This document shows positions 1-9,097 of a stretch of 64,000 nt of DNA, piece by piece. This DNA comes from Acidimicrobiales bacterium (GTDB lineage: Bacteria; Actinomycetota; Acidimicrobiia; Acidimicrobiales; SZUA-35). Below the pieces are notes generated by a model. The model worked only from the letters and a program-made list of their open reading frames with translations, was not told where the DNA came from and did no database searches. The stretch spans positions 62,001-126,000 of the forward strand of contig JANQPB010000009.1 in NCBI GenBank assembly GCA_028285495.1, written 5' to 3'. Position numbers and translations under genes: made by a program. Positions within the stretch are counted from its first letter, which is position 1, and the number at the start of each line of letters is the position of its first letter.

Positions 1-1
1 C

Positions 2-247
2 TTCGCCTTCGCCGCCTCGGCCGCATCCGACGGGGTCAGCATCGTCGCCCTCCAGGCGACCGCCGCTCGGGGCACGGTGTCCCGCGTCGTCCCGGCCATC
101 GACTCGGCCGACCGGGTGACGGTGCCCCACTACCTGGCCGACCGGGTGGTGACCGAGCACGGCGTCGCCTCGGTCCGCGGCCTGGGGGCCGAGGAGCGGG
201 CCGCCGCGCTGCGGGCGATCGCCGACCCGGATCTCGTGGCCGGCTGA
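2..247 (+). CDS. acetyl-CoA hydrolase/transferase family protein, C-terminal end only
   Basis: The gene enters from the left edge and only its last 81 codons are present. The readable tail contains a stretch reading RVTVPHYLADRVVTEHGVA followed by an LRGLGAEERAAAL-like segment and a final IADPDLV. This layout (threonine/proline strand, VVTE-G-A, then an R-A-A-L-I-x-I-A-x-P helix) is the C-terminal signature of the acetyl-CoA hydrolase / 4-hydroxybutyrate CoA-transferase family, which moves CoA between short acyl groups. The catalytic glutamate region lies outside the window, so substrate and activity cannot be judged. Codon use is strongly GC at third positions, like its neighbours. Confidence 0.7.
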   Translation, partial: FAFAASAASDGVSIVALQATAARGTVSRVVPAIDSADRVTVPHYLADRVVTEHGVASVRGLGAEERAAALRAIADPDLVAG

Positions 248-283
248 GCCTCGGCCCGGTCCCGGTCCGGACCCGGCACCCCG

Positions 284-480
284 TCAGGCTGGCCCGAATG
301 TCGGCGCCGACGACCCGGGCGACAGCGTCCGCCTCGTCGAGGGCCGGTCGGCCGACCGCGACGTGCGGTCACCGTGGAGCGGAACCGACCGGCCGAGCTG
401 ACGACGAGCCGCTCGATCGACTCGATGACCCCGATGGAGGCGTCCGAGACGTCGTCGCGCCAGGGAATGGCATCCGTCAC
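284..480 (-). pseudogene. possible frameshifted remnant of a small protein gene
   Basis: Reading leftward from a GTG at 480, about 38 codons have almost exclusively G or C in the third position and a protein-like sequence (MTDAIPWRDD, then SIGVIESIERLVVSSAGRF). Near 362-365 the coding signal jumps one base to another frame that continues protein-like (VAVGRPALDEADAVARV, then GADIRASLTG). A further shift would reach the TGA at 286-284. The pieces vaguely recall a biotinyl/lipoyl-type fold (AGRF followed by VAVG), but that is a guess. It could be a decayed gene, a sequencing error in a real gene, or chance. No convincing ribosome-binding site precedes the GTG. The rest of the 248-600 interval has only a possible plus-strand -10 (TACCAT at 490-495). 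Confidence 0.25.
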
Positions 481-600
481 ATCAGACGGGTACCATGGCA
501 CTACATCTAGATCGTTGACTGGCCGCCTCGTCGACATCCGCACAGGCACACGCCGCCTGTGGCGACACCGTTCCGGCGGCCGAGGGAGACGAACGGACAC

Positions 601-1416
601 ATGCGCAAGAACATCCCGCCATCGTCGCTCGCCCGTGACCGGCGCTTCAACCGGATCGACACCGAGCAGCGGATGCGGGATTTTCGGGACACGATGGTGG
701 TCGGCAACGTCGACCCAGACGCCGAGGACGTCGCCGATCGGGCCAGGCGCCGGATGCACGGGATCTTCGTCGGGGAGATCCAGGCCCTCGAGGGGGCGGG
801 ACGGACGGCGTTCGACTTCGGGACCGACGAGGTGCCCTACGAGCTGAAGCTCGACATGGCCCGCCAGTGCTGGGACGAGGCCCGCCACTGCGAGATCTCG
901 GTCAAGCTGGCCGAGCACATGGGGGGCGAGCTCGGTGAGTACGCCGAGGCCACCACGCTGTTCGAGGCCGCCTGTCACGCCGACCCGGTCTTCCGACTCG
1001 CCGGTGTCAACCGGGCGCTCGAGGGTCTGGCCATCGACGTGTTCACCCAGATGCGAGAGGTCGGCCAGGCGCTCGGTGATCCGATCCTCGAGTACTGCGA
1101 GGACTACATGCTGGCCGACGAGGTGACCCACGTGAAGATGGGCTCCCGCTGGCTGCGTGAGGTCACCGAGAACGACAAGGAGCGCCGCAAGGAGGCGTTG
1201 GAGTTCCAGCGCATCGTCGATGGCCTGTTCAACTTCCGGGGCCAACGCGGCGAGGAGGCCGATTCGCCGATCCGCCTGGCCAGGGAGTTCCGCAAGATGG
1301 CCGGGTTCAGCGACGGCGAGGTCGATGACATCGCCGAGATGTCGGCGAAGTCACGGGCCGAGCTCGAATCGGAGCGAATGGCCGCCGAGTTCCGAGCGGA
1401 GGCGGTCGCCGACTGA
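601..1416 (+). CDS. DUF455 family ferritin-like protein
   Basis: The 271-residue product is helical and carries two carboxylate/histidine metal-site motifs typical of ferritin-like four-helix bundles: GEIQALEGAGRTAFDF with a following DEARHCEI, and later ALEGLAIDVF with DEVTHVKMG. These match the DUF455 family, predicted di-iron proteins of unknown substrate. I chose the ATG at 601 because a purine-rich GAGGGAGA lies about 12 bases upstream and the family pattern begins soon after; an upstream ATG at 559 would add only low-complexity residues. The gene is monocistronic, with its own terminator 40 bases downstream. What it oxidises or stores cannot be read from the sequence. Confidence 0.8.
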   Translation: MRKNIPPSSLARDRRFNRIDTEQRMRDFRDTMVVGNVDPDAEDVADRARRRMHGIFVGEIQALEGAGRTAFDFGTDEVPYELKLDMARQCWDEARHCEISVKLAEHMGGELGEYAEATTLFEAACHADPVFRLAGVNRALEGLAIDVFTQMREVGQALGDPILEYCEDYMLADEVTHVKMGSRWLREVTENDKERRKEALEFQRIVDGLFNFRGQRGEEADSPIRLAREFRKMAGFSDGEVDDIAEMSAKSRAELESERMAAEFRAEAVAD

Positions 1417-1456
1417 CGAGATCCGAGGGGGAAACAGGGGTTCCTCGGAACCCGGT

Positions 1457-1499
1457 GGATGGGGTGGCCCGATGCAAGGGTCGCCCCATCCTCCGTTTT
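1457..1499 (+). terminator. intrinsic terminator after the DUF455 gene
   Basis: A 14-bp stem (1457-1470 with 1478-1491, two G-U pairs) closes a 7-base loop and is followed by TCCGTTTT. It sits between the DUF455 gene and the oppositely transcribed lexA, so it may stop transcripts from both sides. Confidence 0.75.
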
Positions 1500-1542
1500 G
1501 CGCCTCGTCCGGCAGGTCGTGACCGTGCGTGGCGCCAGCCGG

Positions 1543-2178
1543 TCAGACCCGGCGCATCACGGTGACCACCCGGCCATAGATCTGGACCTCGTCCGGGGCG
1601 AACTCCATCGGCTCGAGGTCCGGGTTGGCCGGTAGCAGCACCACCCGGCCCCGCTTGGCCGTGTAGGTCTTCACCGTCGCCTCGTCGCCGGGGATGCCGG
1701 CCACGACGATGTCGCCGTTGTCGGCCGTCGTCTGCACCCGGGCCACCACGTAGTCACCGTCGAGGATGCCGGCCTCGATCATCGAGTCGCCCCGGACGGT
1801 CAGCATGAAGAGGTCACCGTCGCCCGTCAGGTCGGTCGGGACCGGCAGCATCTCCTCGATGTGCTCCTGGGCGAGGACGTCGGTGCCGGCTGCGACCTGG
1901 CCGACGAGTGGGACGTGTCGGAACTGGCGCCGCTCGACCTCGACGGCGCCGCTCACCGGGTCCCACATCACCTTGAGGGCCCGCGGCTTCGACGGGTCTC
2001 GCATCAGGTAGCCGTTGCGCTGCAGGGTGGCGAGGTGCGAGTGCACCGACGAGGGGGAGGTCAGCCCGACCTCGGCGCCGATCTCCCTCACCGACGGTGG
2101 GTACCCGCGATCGCGCATCTGCTGCTCGATGAAGGCCAGGATCGACTCCTGCCTGGCCGTCAGCTGGTGTTGGCCCAT
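1543..2178 (-). CDS. lexA: LexA repressor
   Basis: LexA represses DNA-damage (SOS) genes and is inactivated by RecA-stimulated self-cleavage. The 211-residue product has the N-terminal winged helix-turn-helix (LTARQESILAFIEQQ, then GYPPSVREIGAEVGLTSPSS) and the S24 peptidase domain. The cleavage site is visible as the Ala-Gly in VGQVAAGTDVLA, the catalytic serine in RGDSMIEAGILDGDYV and the general-base lysine in EATVKTYT. Length and motifs are complete. The start is an ATG preceded by GGGGAACGAGCC. Its upstream region carries four LexA-box-like sites shared with the divergent LysM gene, so autoregulation is expected. Confidence 0.97.
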   Translation of the reverse strand: MGQHQLTARQESILAFIEQQMRDRGYPPSVREIGAEVGLTSPSSVHSHLATLQRNGYLMRDPSKPRALKVMWDPVSGAVEVERRQFRHVPLVGQVAAGTDVLAQEHIEEMLPVPTDLTGDGDLFMLTVRGDSMIEAGILDGDYVVARVQTTADNGDIVVAGIPGDEATVKTYTAKRGRVVLLPANPDLEPMEFAPDEVQIYGRVVTVMRRV

Positions 2179-2256
2179 GGCTCGTTCCCCTTTCGGCAGT
2201 CGACCCCGCTCGGTCGGCTCGGTGGTGACCGCACGGACGCCGGCCCCGAACCGGGA

Positions 2257-2271
2257 TCGAACGTCTGTTTG
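2257..2271. promoter_or_regulatory. LexA-box-like site 1 (lexA side)
   Basis: The sequence CGAACGTCTGTTTG fits GAAC-N4-GTTY with one deviation from the perfect palindrome. It lies about 80 bp upstream of the lexA start, probably near the lexA transcription start. Confidence 0.65.
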
Positions 2272-2300
2272 TGCGACGGGGTCACTATGCCACAGCTCGG

Positions 2301-2315
2301 CGTACGAGCGTTCGA
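2301..2315. promoter_or_regulatory. LexA-box-like site 2
   Basis: CGTACGAGCGTTCGA matches GAAC-N4-GTTC with a single mismatch in the left half (GTAC). With site 1 it brackets the likely lexA promoter, whose -10 may be the CATAGT read on the minus strand near 2284-2289. Confidence 0.5.
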
Positions 2316-2335
2316 TTTCCCCGAAGTTTCTCCCC

Positions 2336-2364
2336 TTGTGGTGAACGAACGTTCGGCCTACGCT
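2336..2364 (+). promoter_or_regulatory. SOS promoter of the LysM gene with embedded LexA box
   Basis: A -35-like TTGTGG (2336-2341) and a -10-like TACGCT (2359-2364) are separated by 17 bp. The spacer contains GAACGAACGTTC (2343-2354), a full GAAC-N4-GTTC LexA box, so bound LexA would block polymerase. Confidence 0.6.
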
Positions 2365-2380
2365 TCGAACGTTGGTTCGA
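2365..2380. promoter_or_regulatory. perfect LexA box overlapping the transcription start
   Basis: TCGAAC-GTTG-GTTCGA is a perfect palindromic half-site pair identical in form to the mycobacterial SOS box TCGAAC-N4-GTTCGA. It directly follows the -10 element of the LysM gene. Confidence 0.85.
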
Positions 2381-2429
2381 CGAGGCCGGGTCGGGCTTCA
2401 CTGTCACACCCCCGGAGGAGACTGTCGCC

Positions 2430-2903
2430 ATGGTTGCCCTGTTGCATGAATCGCCCGCCGGTCCGCGGCGGTCCGGTGCTCCGCATCTCCGGCTCGTCGC
2501 CGGGACGGAGCCGAACGCCGAGACCGTCGCGCCGGTGGCGGGCCCGTCGCTGCGCCTGGTGCCCGACCGCGACGATCGGGCTCGCTCCCAGCGGGCGGCC
2601 GTCGTGGCCGTCCTGGCCGTCGCACTGGTGGTGGCGGCGCTCCTCGCCGGCGTCCGGGTGGTGCAGGGCGGTCCGTCGGCGGGTCCCCTCGCCGGGCCGC
2701 CGGCCGAGCCGACGGCCGAGGCGCTCGACCGGGCCGGGGCCGTCGTGGTGGTGCAGGCCGGCGACACGCTGTGGTCGATCGCCACCGAGGTGGCGCCTGG
2801 CGAGGACCCTCGACCGGTCGTTGCCGCCCTGATCGAGGCGAACGGTGGTGAGTCACTGCGAATCGGTCAGCAAATCGTTATCCCGAGCCACCTCCTTGAT
2901 TGA
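2430..2903 (+). CDS. LysM-domain membrane protein, SOS cell-division inhibitor type (YneA/ChiZ-like)
   Basis: The 157-residue protein has a cytoplasmic N-terminal segment, one transmembrane helix at about residues 55-78 (AAVVAVLAVALVVAALLAGV) and a C-terminal LysM domain at about 107-153 (VQAGDTLWSIATEV, then LRIGQQIVIP). LysM modules bind peptidoglycan, so the domain should face the wall. The ATG at 2430 follows GGAGGAG with 9-base spacing. The gene diverges from lexA with LexA boxes in its promoter and is followed at once by nrdR. This is the arrangement of M. tuberculosis Rv2719c (ChiZ) and, with respect to lexA, of B. subtilis yneA, both damage-induced proteins that halt septation. That function is inferred from context and architecture; sequence similarity outside LysM was not assessed. 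Confidence 0.8.
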   Translation: MVALLHESPAGPRRSGAPHLRLVAGTEPNAETVAPVAGPSLRLVPDRDDRARSQRAAVVAVLAVALVVAALLAGVRVVQGGPSAGPLAGPPAEPTAEALDRAGAVVVVQAGDTLWSIATEVAPGEDPRPVVAALIEANGGESLRIGQQIVIPSHLLD

Positions 2904-2927
2904 GTGTGTGGCGCTATTTTGGATGGA

Positions 2928-3398
2928 GTGTTGTGCCCGTCGTGCCGATCGATCGATACGAAGGTGGTCGACAGCCGAGCCGCCGAGGGTGGTTCGGCCA
3001 TCCGCCGCCGGCGAGAGTGCCTGCAGTGCAGCCGACGGTTCAGCACGTTCGAGCGGGCCGAGGAGGCACCGGTGACCGTCGTGAAGCGGTCGGGCGAGCG
3101 GGAGCCCTTCGACCCGGCCAAGATCACGGGCGGCCTGCTCGCCGCCTGCAAGGGCCGCCCACTGACGTCGGCCGACTTCGACCGGCTGGCCGACCAGGTC
3201 GAGGAGGCCGCCAGGTTGCAGGGCGCCGAGGTCAGCTCCGAGTGGGTCGGTCTGGCCGTGCTCGAACGGCTCCGGCCGCTCGACAGCGTCGCCTACCTGC
3301 GCTTCGCCAGCGTCTACAAGTCCTTCGACGGCATCGACGACTTCGAGCGCGAGGCGCGTCTGATCAAGCTCGATCCGTCCGAGTCCTCACCGAGCTGA
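2928..3398 (+). CDS. nrdR: transcriptional repressor NrdR
   Basis: NrdR senses ATP/dATP and represses ribonucleotide reductase genes. The 156-residue product begins with the zinc ribbon (LCPSC, then ECLQCSRRFSTFE) and continues into the ATP-cone (VVKRSGEREPFDPAKI, then VAYLRFASVYKSF). The start is uncertain. GTG 2928 gives the family-typical M-x-C-P-x-C opening; an earlier GTG at 2904, touching the stop of the LysM gene, would add eight residues; neither has a strong ribosome-binding site. The gene is likely co-transcribed with the SOS-controlled LysM gene. Its probable target nrdJ lies 2 kb downstream with NrdR-box-like sequences in its promoter. Confidence 0.93.
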   Translation: MLCPSCRSIDTKVVDSRAAEGGSAIRRRRECLQCSRRFSTFERAEEAPVTVVKRSGEREPFDPAKITGGLLAACKGRPLTSADFDRLADQVEEAARLQGAEVSSEWVGLAVLERLRPLDSVAYLRFASVYKSFDGIDDFEREARLIKLDPSESSPS

Positions 3399-3427
3399 TC
3401 GCCGGCCGGGCCGGGCCGCCGACCGAT

Positions 3428-4216
3428 TCAGGCGTCGTCGGGGTCGAGGCGAACCCAGCGGCAGAACAGATAGTCGTCATCGGTCCAGATGCGGCCGAGC
3501 CGCATCGCCGGCGGCGGACCCCCGTCGACCGGACCGATGGCCGCCCGCCGGCTCGGTCCCCCGAGCAGATGGGGCGACAGCGTCAGGTTCCACTCGTCGA
3601 TGAGGCCGTCGGCGACGAGCTGGCCGTTCAGCGACGGTCCGCCCTCCGACAGCACGGTGCGCACGCCCCGCTCGCCGAGCAGCCGGAGCACGCGGCCGAG
3701 GTCGACCCCGCCGTCGCGGCCGTCGACGTCGACCACCTCGGCCACCGGCTCGAGCGCCGCCCGGCGATCGGCCGGGGCTCCGGCCACGGTGGCGATCACC
3801 GGCCGGTTCGTCTCGTCGGAGAAGAGCTCGAGATCGGGATCGAGCCCGAGGCTGCCGGTCACCACCACGACCCGGGGGTCGGGTCGGCGGCCCTCCGACG
3901 CCCGGCGCTCGCGCGTCGCCGGTGGTTGCCTCGGCGGCCGGTAGCCCTCCTCTCGCACGGTGGCGGCCCCGACGAGAATGGCATCGGCCACCCCTCGCAG
4001 CGCGCGGAACATGGCCTTGTCGCCCGGTCCGCCGAGCCCCCCGGAGAGACCATCGACGGCCGTGCCGCCGTCGGCCGAGGCGATCATGTTGCTCAGCACC
4101 CAGGGCCTGGAGCCGTCGCTCGGGCGGTGCTCGGCGGCAACGGCGGCGTCGACGTCGTCGATCGGCGCGGTCACGCCGGTCCCGGTTGCCGGTTCGAAGG
4201 GGAACAGCTGGATCAT
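3428..4216 (-). CDS. pyrimidine reductase family protein (RibD C-terminal-like)
   Basis: The 262-residue product has the dihydrofolate-reductase-like fold of the riboflavin-pathway reductase: SNMIASADGG near residue 45, GDKAMFRALRGVADAILVGAAT, a nucleotide-binding stretch around VVVVTGSLGL, and LSEGGPSLNGQLVADGLIDE. Stand-alone proteins of this family reduce aminouracil phosphoribosyl compounds or act as broader NADPH reductases; which applies here is not clear. The deaminase domain of full RibD is absent. I place the start at the ATG ending at 4214 because AGGAG stands four bases upstream; a GTG one codon earlier is possible. It converges on nrdR with a 29-bp gap. I saw no FMN riboswitch upstream. 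Confidence 0.78.
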   Translation of the reverse strand: MIQLFPFEPATGTGVTAPIDDVDAAVAAEHRPSDGSRPWVLSNMIASADGGTAVDGLSGGLGGPGDKAMFRALRGVADAILVGAATVREEGYRPPRQPPATRERRASEGRRPDPRVVVVTGSLGLDPDLELFSDETNRPVIATVAGAPADRRAALEPVAEVVDVDGRDGGVDLGRVLRLLGERGVRTVLSEGGPSLNGQLVADGLIDEWNLTLSPHLLGGPSRRAAIGPVDGGPPPAMRLGRIWTDDDYLFCRWVRLDPDDA

Positions 4217-4301
4217 CACGCTCCTGAACGGGTGGGGTCGTGTGGCGCGAGGTGGAGTGTACGGTTCACGGCCATCCCCAGGCTGGTCGCGCCCAGCGCG
4301 C

Positions 4302-4316
4302 GTGGCGTCTCGCCAC
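4302..4316 (-). other. short hairpin below the 21-codon reading frame
   Basis: GTGGCG-TCT-CGCCAC forms a tight 6-bp hairpin 10 bases past the stop of the small minus-strand frame at 4326. It could be a weak terminator or part of the reductase leader. Confidence 0.3.
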
Positions 4317-4325
4317 CGGTGGTCG

Positions 4326-4391
4326 TCAACAGGCCAGCGGCCCGTCGTCCACCAGTACGGCCTCGAATCCCCACGAAATCCACAGTGTCAT
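4326..4391 (-). CDS. possible 21-residue small protein
   Basis: A short frame on the minus strand starts MTLWISWGFE and ends VDDGPLAC, with two tryptophans and a terminal cysteine. A purine-rich AAAGAGG abuts the ATG, which is closer than a normal Shine-Dalgarno. A small hairpin lies just past the stop. I do not recognise the peptide. It is listed because its composition is unlike a random GC-rich frame and it lies in the leader of the reductase gene; it may equally be chance. Confidence 0.25.
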   Translation of the reverse strand: MTLWISWGFEAVLVDDGPLAC

Positions 4392-4419
4392 CCTCTTTCG
4401 TTCCACAGCGGCGGCTGCG

Positions 4420-4425
4420 TAGTCT
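4420..4425 (+). promoter_or_regulatory. candidate -10 for the structured RNA
   Basis: TAGTCT fits TANNNT and would place a transcription start near 4432, at the 5' edge of the predicted structured RNA. The corresponding -35 (TTCGTT region) is weak. Confidence 0.35.
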
Positions 4426-4431
4426 GCTCGT

Positions 4432-4680
4432 CGGTGCCCACGTGGGGCAGAGAGTGCCGGAGGTTGGGTGTCGGGCATCAGTATTGTGGGGTCCGACGGC
4501 GGGCGGGCCTGTGGGTACGGCGCTGGGTTTGGTGGGGATCGTCCTCGCTTGCTGTCACATTCCGGGCGCAACCTCGACCTGATGTTCGGACGACACCCAG
4601 CTTCCGGCATGACTCGCCCTGCCGGCACCGCCGAACGTGAACGGGCGCACCACCCGGGCCCACCCGGGTGGTGCGCCGTC
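4432..4680 (+). ncRNA. predicted structured non-coding RNA upstream of nrdJ
   Basis: The core is a 20-bp uninterrupted helix pairing 4454-4473 with 4591-4610. Its three non-Watson-Crick positions (4464/4600, 4462/4602, 4454/4610) are all G-U on the plus strand but would be A-C on the minus strand, which points to a plus-strand RNA. Inside it, after an asymmetric loop, CATCAG (4476-4481) pairs with CTGATG (4579-4584). A small hairpin TGCCC-ACGTG-GGGCA lies just 5' (4434-4448), and a 15-bp terminator-like hairpin closes the 3' end. No credible reading frame covers it. It does not show tmRNA, SRP RNA or RNase P signatures. A rod of this size with a long closing helix resembles 6S-type RNAs in outline, but I cannot assign it. 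Exact ends are inferred. Confidence 0.55.
4644..4677 (+). terminator. strong GC hairpin, terminator-like
   Basis: A perfect 15-bp stem (4644-4658 with 4663-4677) closes a CCCA loop. There is no T tract. It lies at the 3' end of the predicted RNA and 77 bp before the nrdJ -35, so it would insulate nrdJ from upstream transcription. Confidence 0.6.
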
Positions 4681-4753
4681 CGAACCGATCGAGCACCGTG
4701 GGGTGTCCCGTCGAGGTGCGCGCCCAGAAGCGCTAAAAGTTTTTGACTACCCA

Positions 4754-4783
4754 TTGACACGAACGTAATTACAGTGATGTAAT
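4754..4783 (+). promoter_or_regulatory. nrdJ promoter, near-consensus sigma-A type
   Basis: TTGACA (4754-4759) and TGTAAT (4778-4783) are separated by 18 bp, with an A/T-rich AAAAGTTTTT patch just upstream. This is the most consensus-like promoter in the window. The segment 4768-4783 is a perfect ATTACA-N4-TGTAAT inverted repeat overlapping the -10, a possible operator. Confidence 0.75.
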
Positions 4784-4785
4784 GT

Positions 4786-4801
4786 CGTCTACATCTTGTG
4801 C
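4786..4801. promoter_or_regulatory. weak NrdR-box-like site
   Basis: The right half TCTTGTGC fits the NrdR-box half-site well and the left half poorly. It overlaps the expected nrdJ transcription start. Its centre is 41 bp, about four helical turns, from the better site downstream. Confidence 0.4.
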
Positions 4802-4826
4802 GTCGACCCCTCGGGGCTGGCGGTGA

Positions 4827-4842
4827 GCACAAGATCTAGTGT
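4827..4842. promoter_or_regulatory. NrdR-box-like site in the nrdJ leader
   Basis: GCACAAGATCTAGTGT is a near-palindrome agreeing at 13 of 16 positions with the NrdR-box form ACACwATATATwGTGT (as I recall it). It lies about 40-50 bases inside the nrdJ transcript. It supports NrdR control of nrdJ. Confidence 0.6.
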
Positions 4843-5419
4843 TCGATCCGAACACGGTGAATCGCAGACTGGAGGCGCCCGGCAGCCAGCTCCACGCACG
4901 GAGCGGGCCCGGTTCGGGGGTCACGAGCTGGCGGTTGGTTCCCCGGGGAGTACTGCACGACCGAACCGACCACCGGATTCACCGCCGAGGAACGGCACGA
5001 CACCTGGGAGTTGCCCGGCCCTTCGGGGACGGGGAGGGAAGCATCGACAACGGCACTCCGGTGACGGGCGAGATGCGACGCACATCGGGACCGGCGAGCC
5101 ATGCGGCTGCGGTAGCCCTCCGGGGCGCAGCGGCGACCGGCTCGCCGCCTCCGAGGAACTCCGGGACGCACGACACGCACGACCACGCAGCGGGCACCGA
5201 TCTCCGAGCGCAGCTGACACCGAGCACGAACCGACACGACCGTCCGTACCAGACGCCCAGACCACCGACTGCGAATCCCGCCACCCACACCGAACTGGCC
5301 GAGCCAGGCACTCGGCAAACCAGATCAGAACCGGAACAGCCCGTGGTCGCCTCGACCGACGGGCCCGGTCATCCGCCAAGCCTCCCACCCGGGGGCTGAA
5401 CAGAAAGAGAAACCAAGGT
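4843..5419 (+). other. 577-nt non-coding leader of nrdJ
   Basis: No convincing gene lies between the promoter region and the nrdJ start. The nrdJ frame stays open back to 4796, but the conceptual peptide is a low-complexity Arg/Gly/Pro/Ser run with unselective third positions, so I treat it as untranslated. A nested structure is visible: CGGCGAGCC (5092-5100) pairs with GGCTCGCCG (5139-5147), enclosing GCTGCG (5106-5111) with CGCAGC (5126-5131). I looked for and did not find the conserved B12-box of a cobalamin riboswitch. Confidence 0.5.
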
Positions 5420-8215
<2,796 letters not shown>

Positions 8216-8356
8216 CCCCCCGAGGGACAGCTTCGAGCGCGGGGCCGGGGCGGCCGCCCGCTGGCGTCGATCCACGGTGATCGACATCGGCTGGGCGGTC
8301 GCCCCGCATCGCGGTCCAGACCCGGGTCGGCGCGTCGACCGCCCGCCGACCCGTCG

Positions 8357-9028
8357 CTACACCGGGTCCGGGACGTCAGCGCGCCGGTCGAACCACACCG
8401 TCTGGAGCGGATGGCGATCGGGGCGATCCAGATGGATGACGCCGTCCGGTCGGCGGCCGATGGCCAGGAGGTCGTCGACCAGAGCGCGGGGCGTGGCCCC
8501 CCGATCGGTGTAGGAGCTGAGGATCAGCCGTCCGCCTGGCTCGACGAAGCGCCGCAGCAACCGGTCGACCAGCCCGTCGAGGCGGTCAGGCGGGGCGAAC
8601 TCGGCGAGCGCCGTCACGTAGCGGAACGGTTCCCGAGGTTCCCAGGACATCACCGAACCGGTCCAGATCCGCTTGCCCAGGTCGGGGCGGAGGGAGCGGG
8701 CCAGGTCGGCGATCGGAGGCGACAGCTCGAGGCCGTACGGCTCGATGGTCAGCCCCCGCTCGGCCGCCCAGGTCGGCAGCGTGGCCAGCAGGTGGCCGTT
8801 GGCGCAGCCGACGTCGAGCCAGCGGCCATCGGCGTCCATCGGCACCGCCAGGTGCTGGCGCTTCGCCCGCCAGTCGCCGGCCTCACCGCTCGATGAGCCC
8901 GAGCCACGGGGTCCGGCGCCGCCGGCCAGATAGGCGTCGGTCAGCGCCGCCATCGTGCCGGCCTCCCAGGCCGCCTGGTCGGGATCGACCGCCGATTCTG
9001 CGTCGCCGTCGCCAGGGCGAGTGCTCAT
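8357..9028 (-). CDS. class I SAM-dependent methyltransferase
   Basis: The 223-residue protein carries the Rossmann-type methyltransferase motif I (RWLDVGCANGHLLATLP) at about residues 69-85, an acidic end of strand 2 (IEPYGLELSPP) and a motif IV/post-I segment (FRYVTALAEFAPPDRL, then VEPGGRLILSSYTD). Substrate is unknown; the fold is shared by small-molecule and protein methyltransferases. The N-terminal 60 residues are low-complexity and may be flexible. It converges on nrdJ across 141 bp with no obvious terminator. No operon partner is evident. Confidence 0.75.
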   Translation of the reverse strand: MSTRPGDGDAESAVDPDQAAWEAGTMAALTDAYLAGGAGPRGSGSSSGEAGDWRAKRQHLAVPMDADGRWLDVGCANGHLLATLPTWAAERGLTIEPYGLELSPPIADLARSLRPDLGKRIWTGSVMSWEPREPFRYVTALAEFAPPDRLDGLVDRLLRRFVEPGGRLILSSYTDRGATPRALVDDLLAIGRRPDGVIHLDRPDRHPLQTVWFDRRADVPDPV

Positions 9029-9097
9029 CGATCCGTCATCACCGGTCGCTGGTCCGCCTGCGGGCCTCGCTGGCGGCCGGTGGCCGTCCGGCCCGAC

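Noticed and set aside
298..510. Small plus-strand frame upstream of the DUF455 gene
   Set aside because: No ribosome-binding site, unselective codon use, and it overlaps a better minus-strand coding signal.
4454..4610. Miniature transposon with 20-bp terminal inverted repeats
   Set aside because: All three deviations in the helix are G-U compatible on one strand only, and no target-site duplication flanks it. An RNA explains this better.
4217..4750. FMN riboswitch upstream of the RibD-like reductase
   Set aside because: No RFN-element conserved blocks were seen on the minus strand.
4843..5419. Cobalamin riboswitch in the nrdJ leader
   Set aside because: Expected by gene function, but I found no B12-box or the conserved core elements. 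GGGAAGC and CCGGTGA fragments are present without the right order or spacing.
4796..5419. N-terminal extension of NrdJ by 208 residues
   Set aside because: The frame is open, but the peptide is low-complexity Arg/Gly/Pro/Ser, third positions are unselective, and the family start fits ATG 5420 with a ribosome-binding site.
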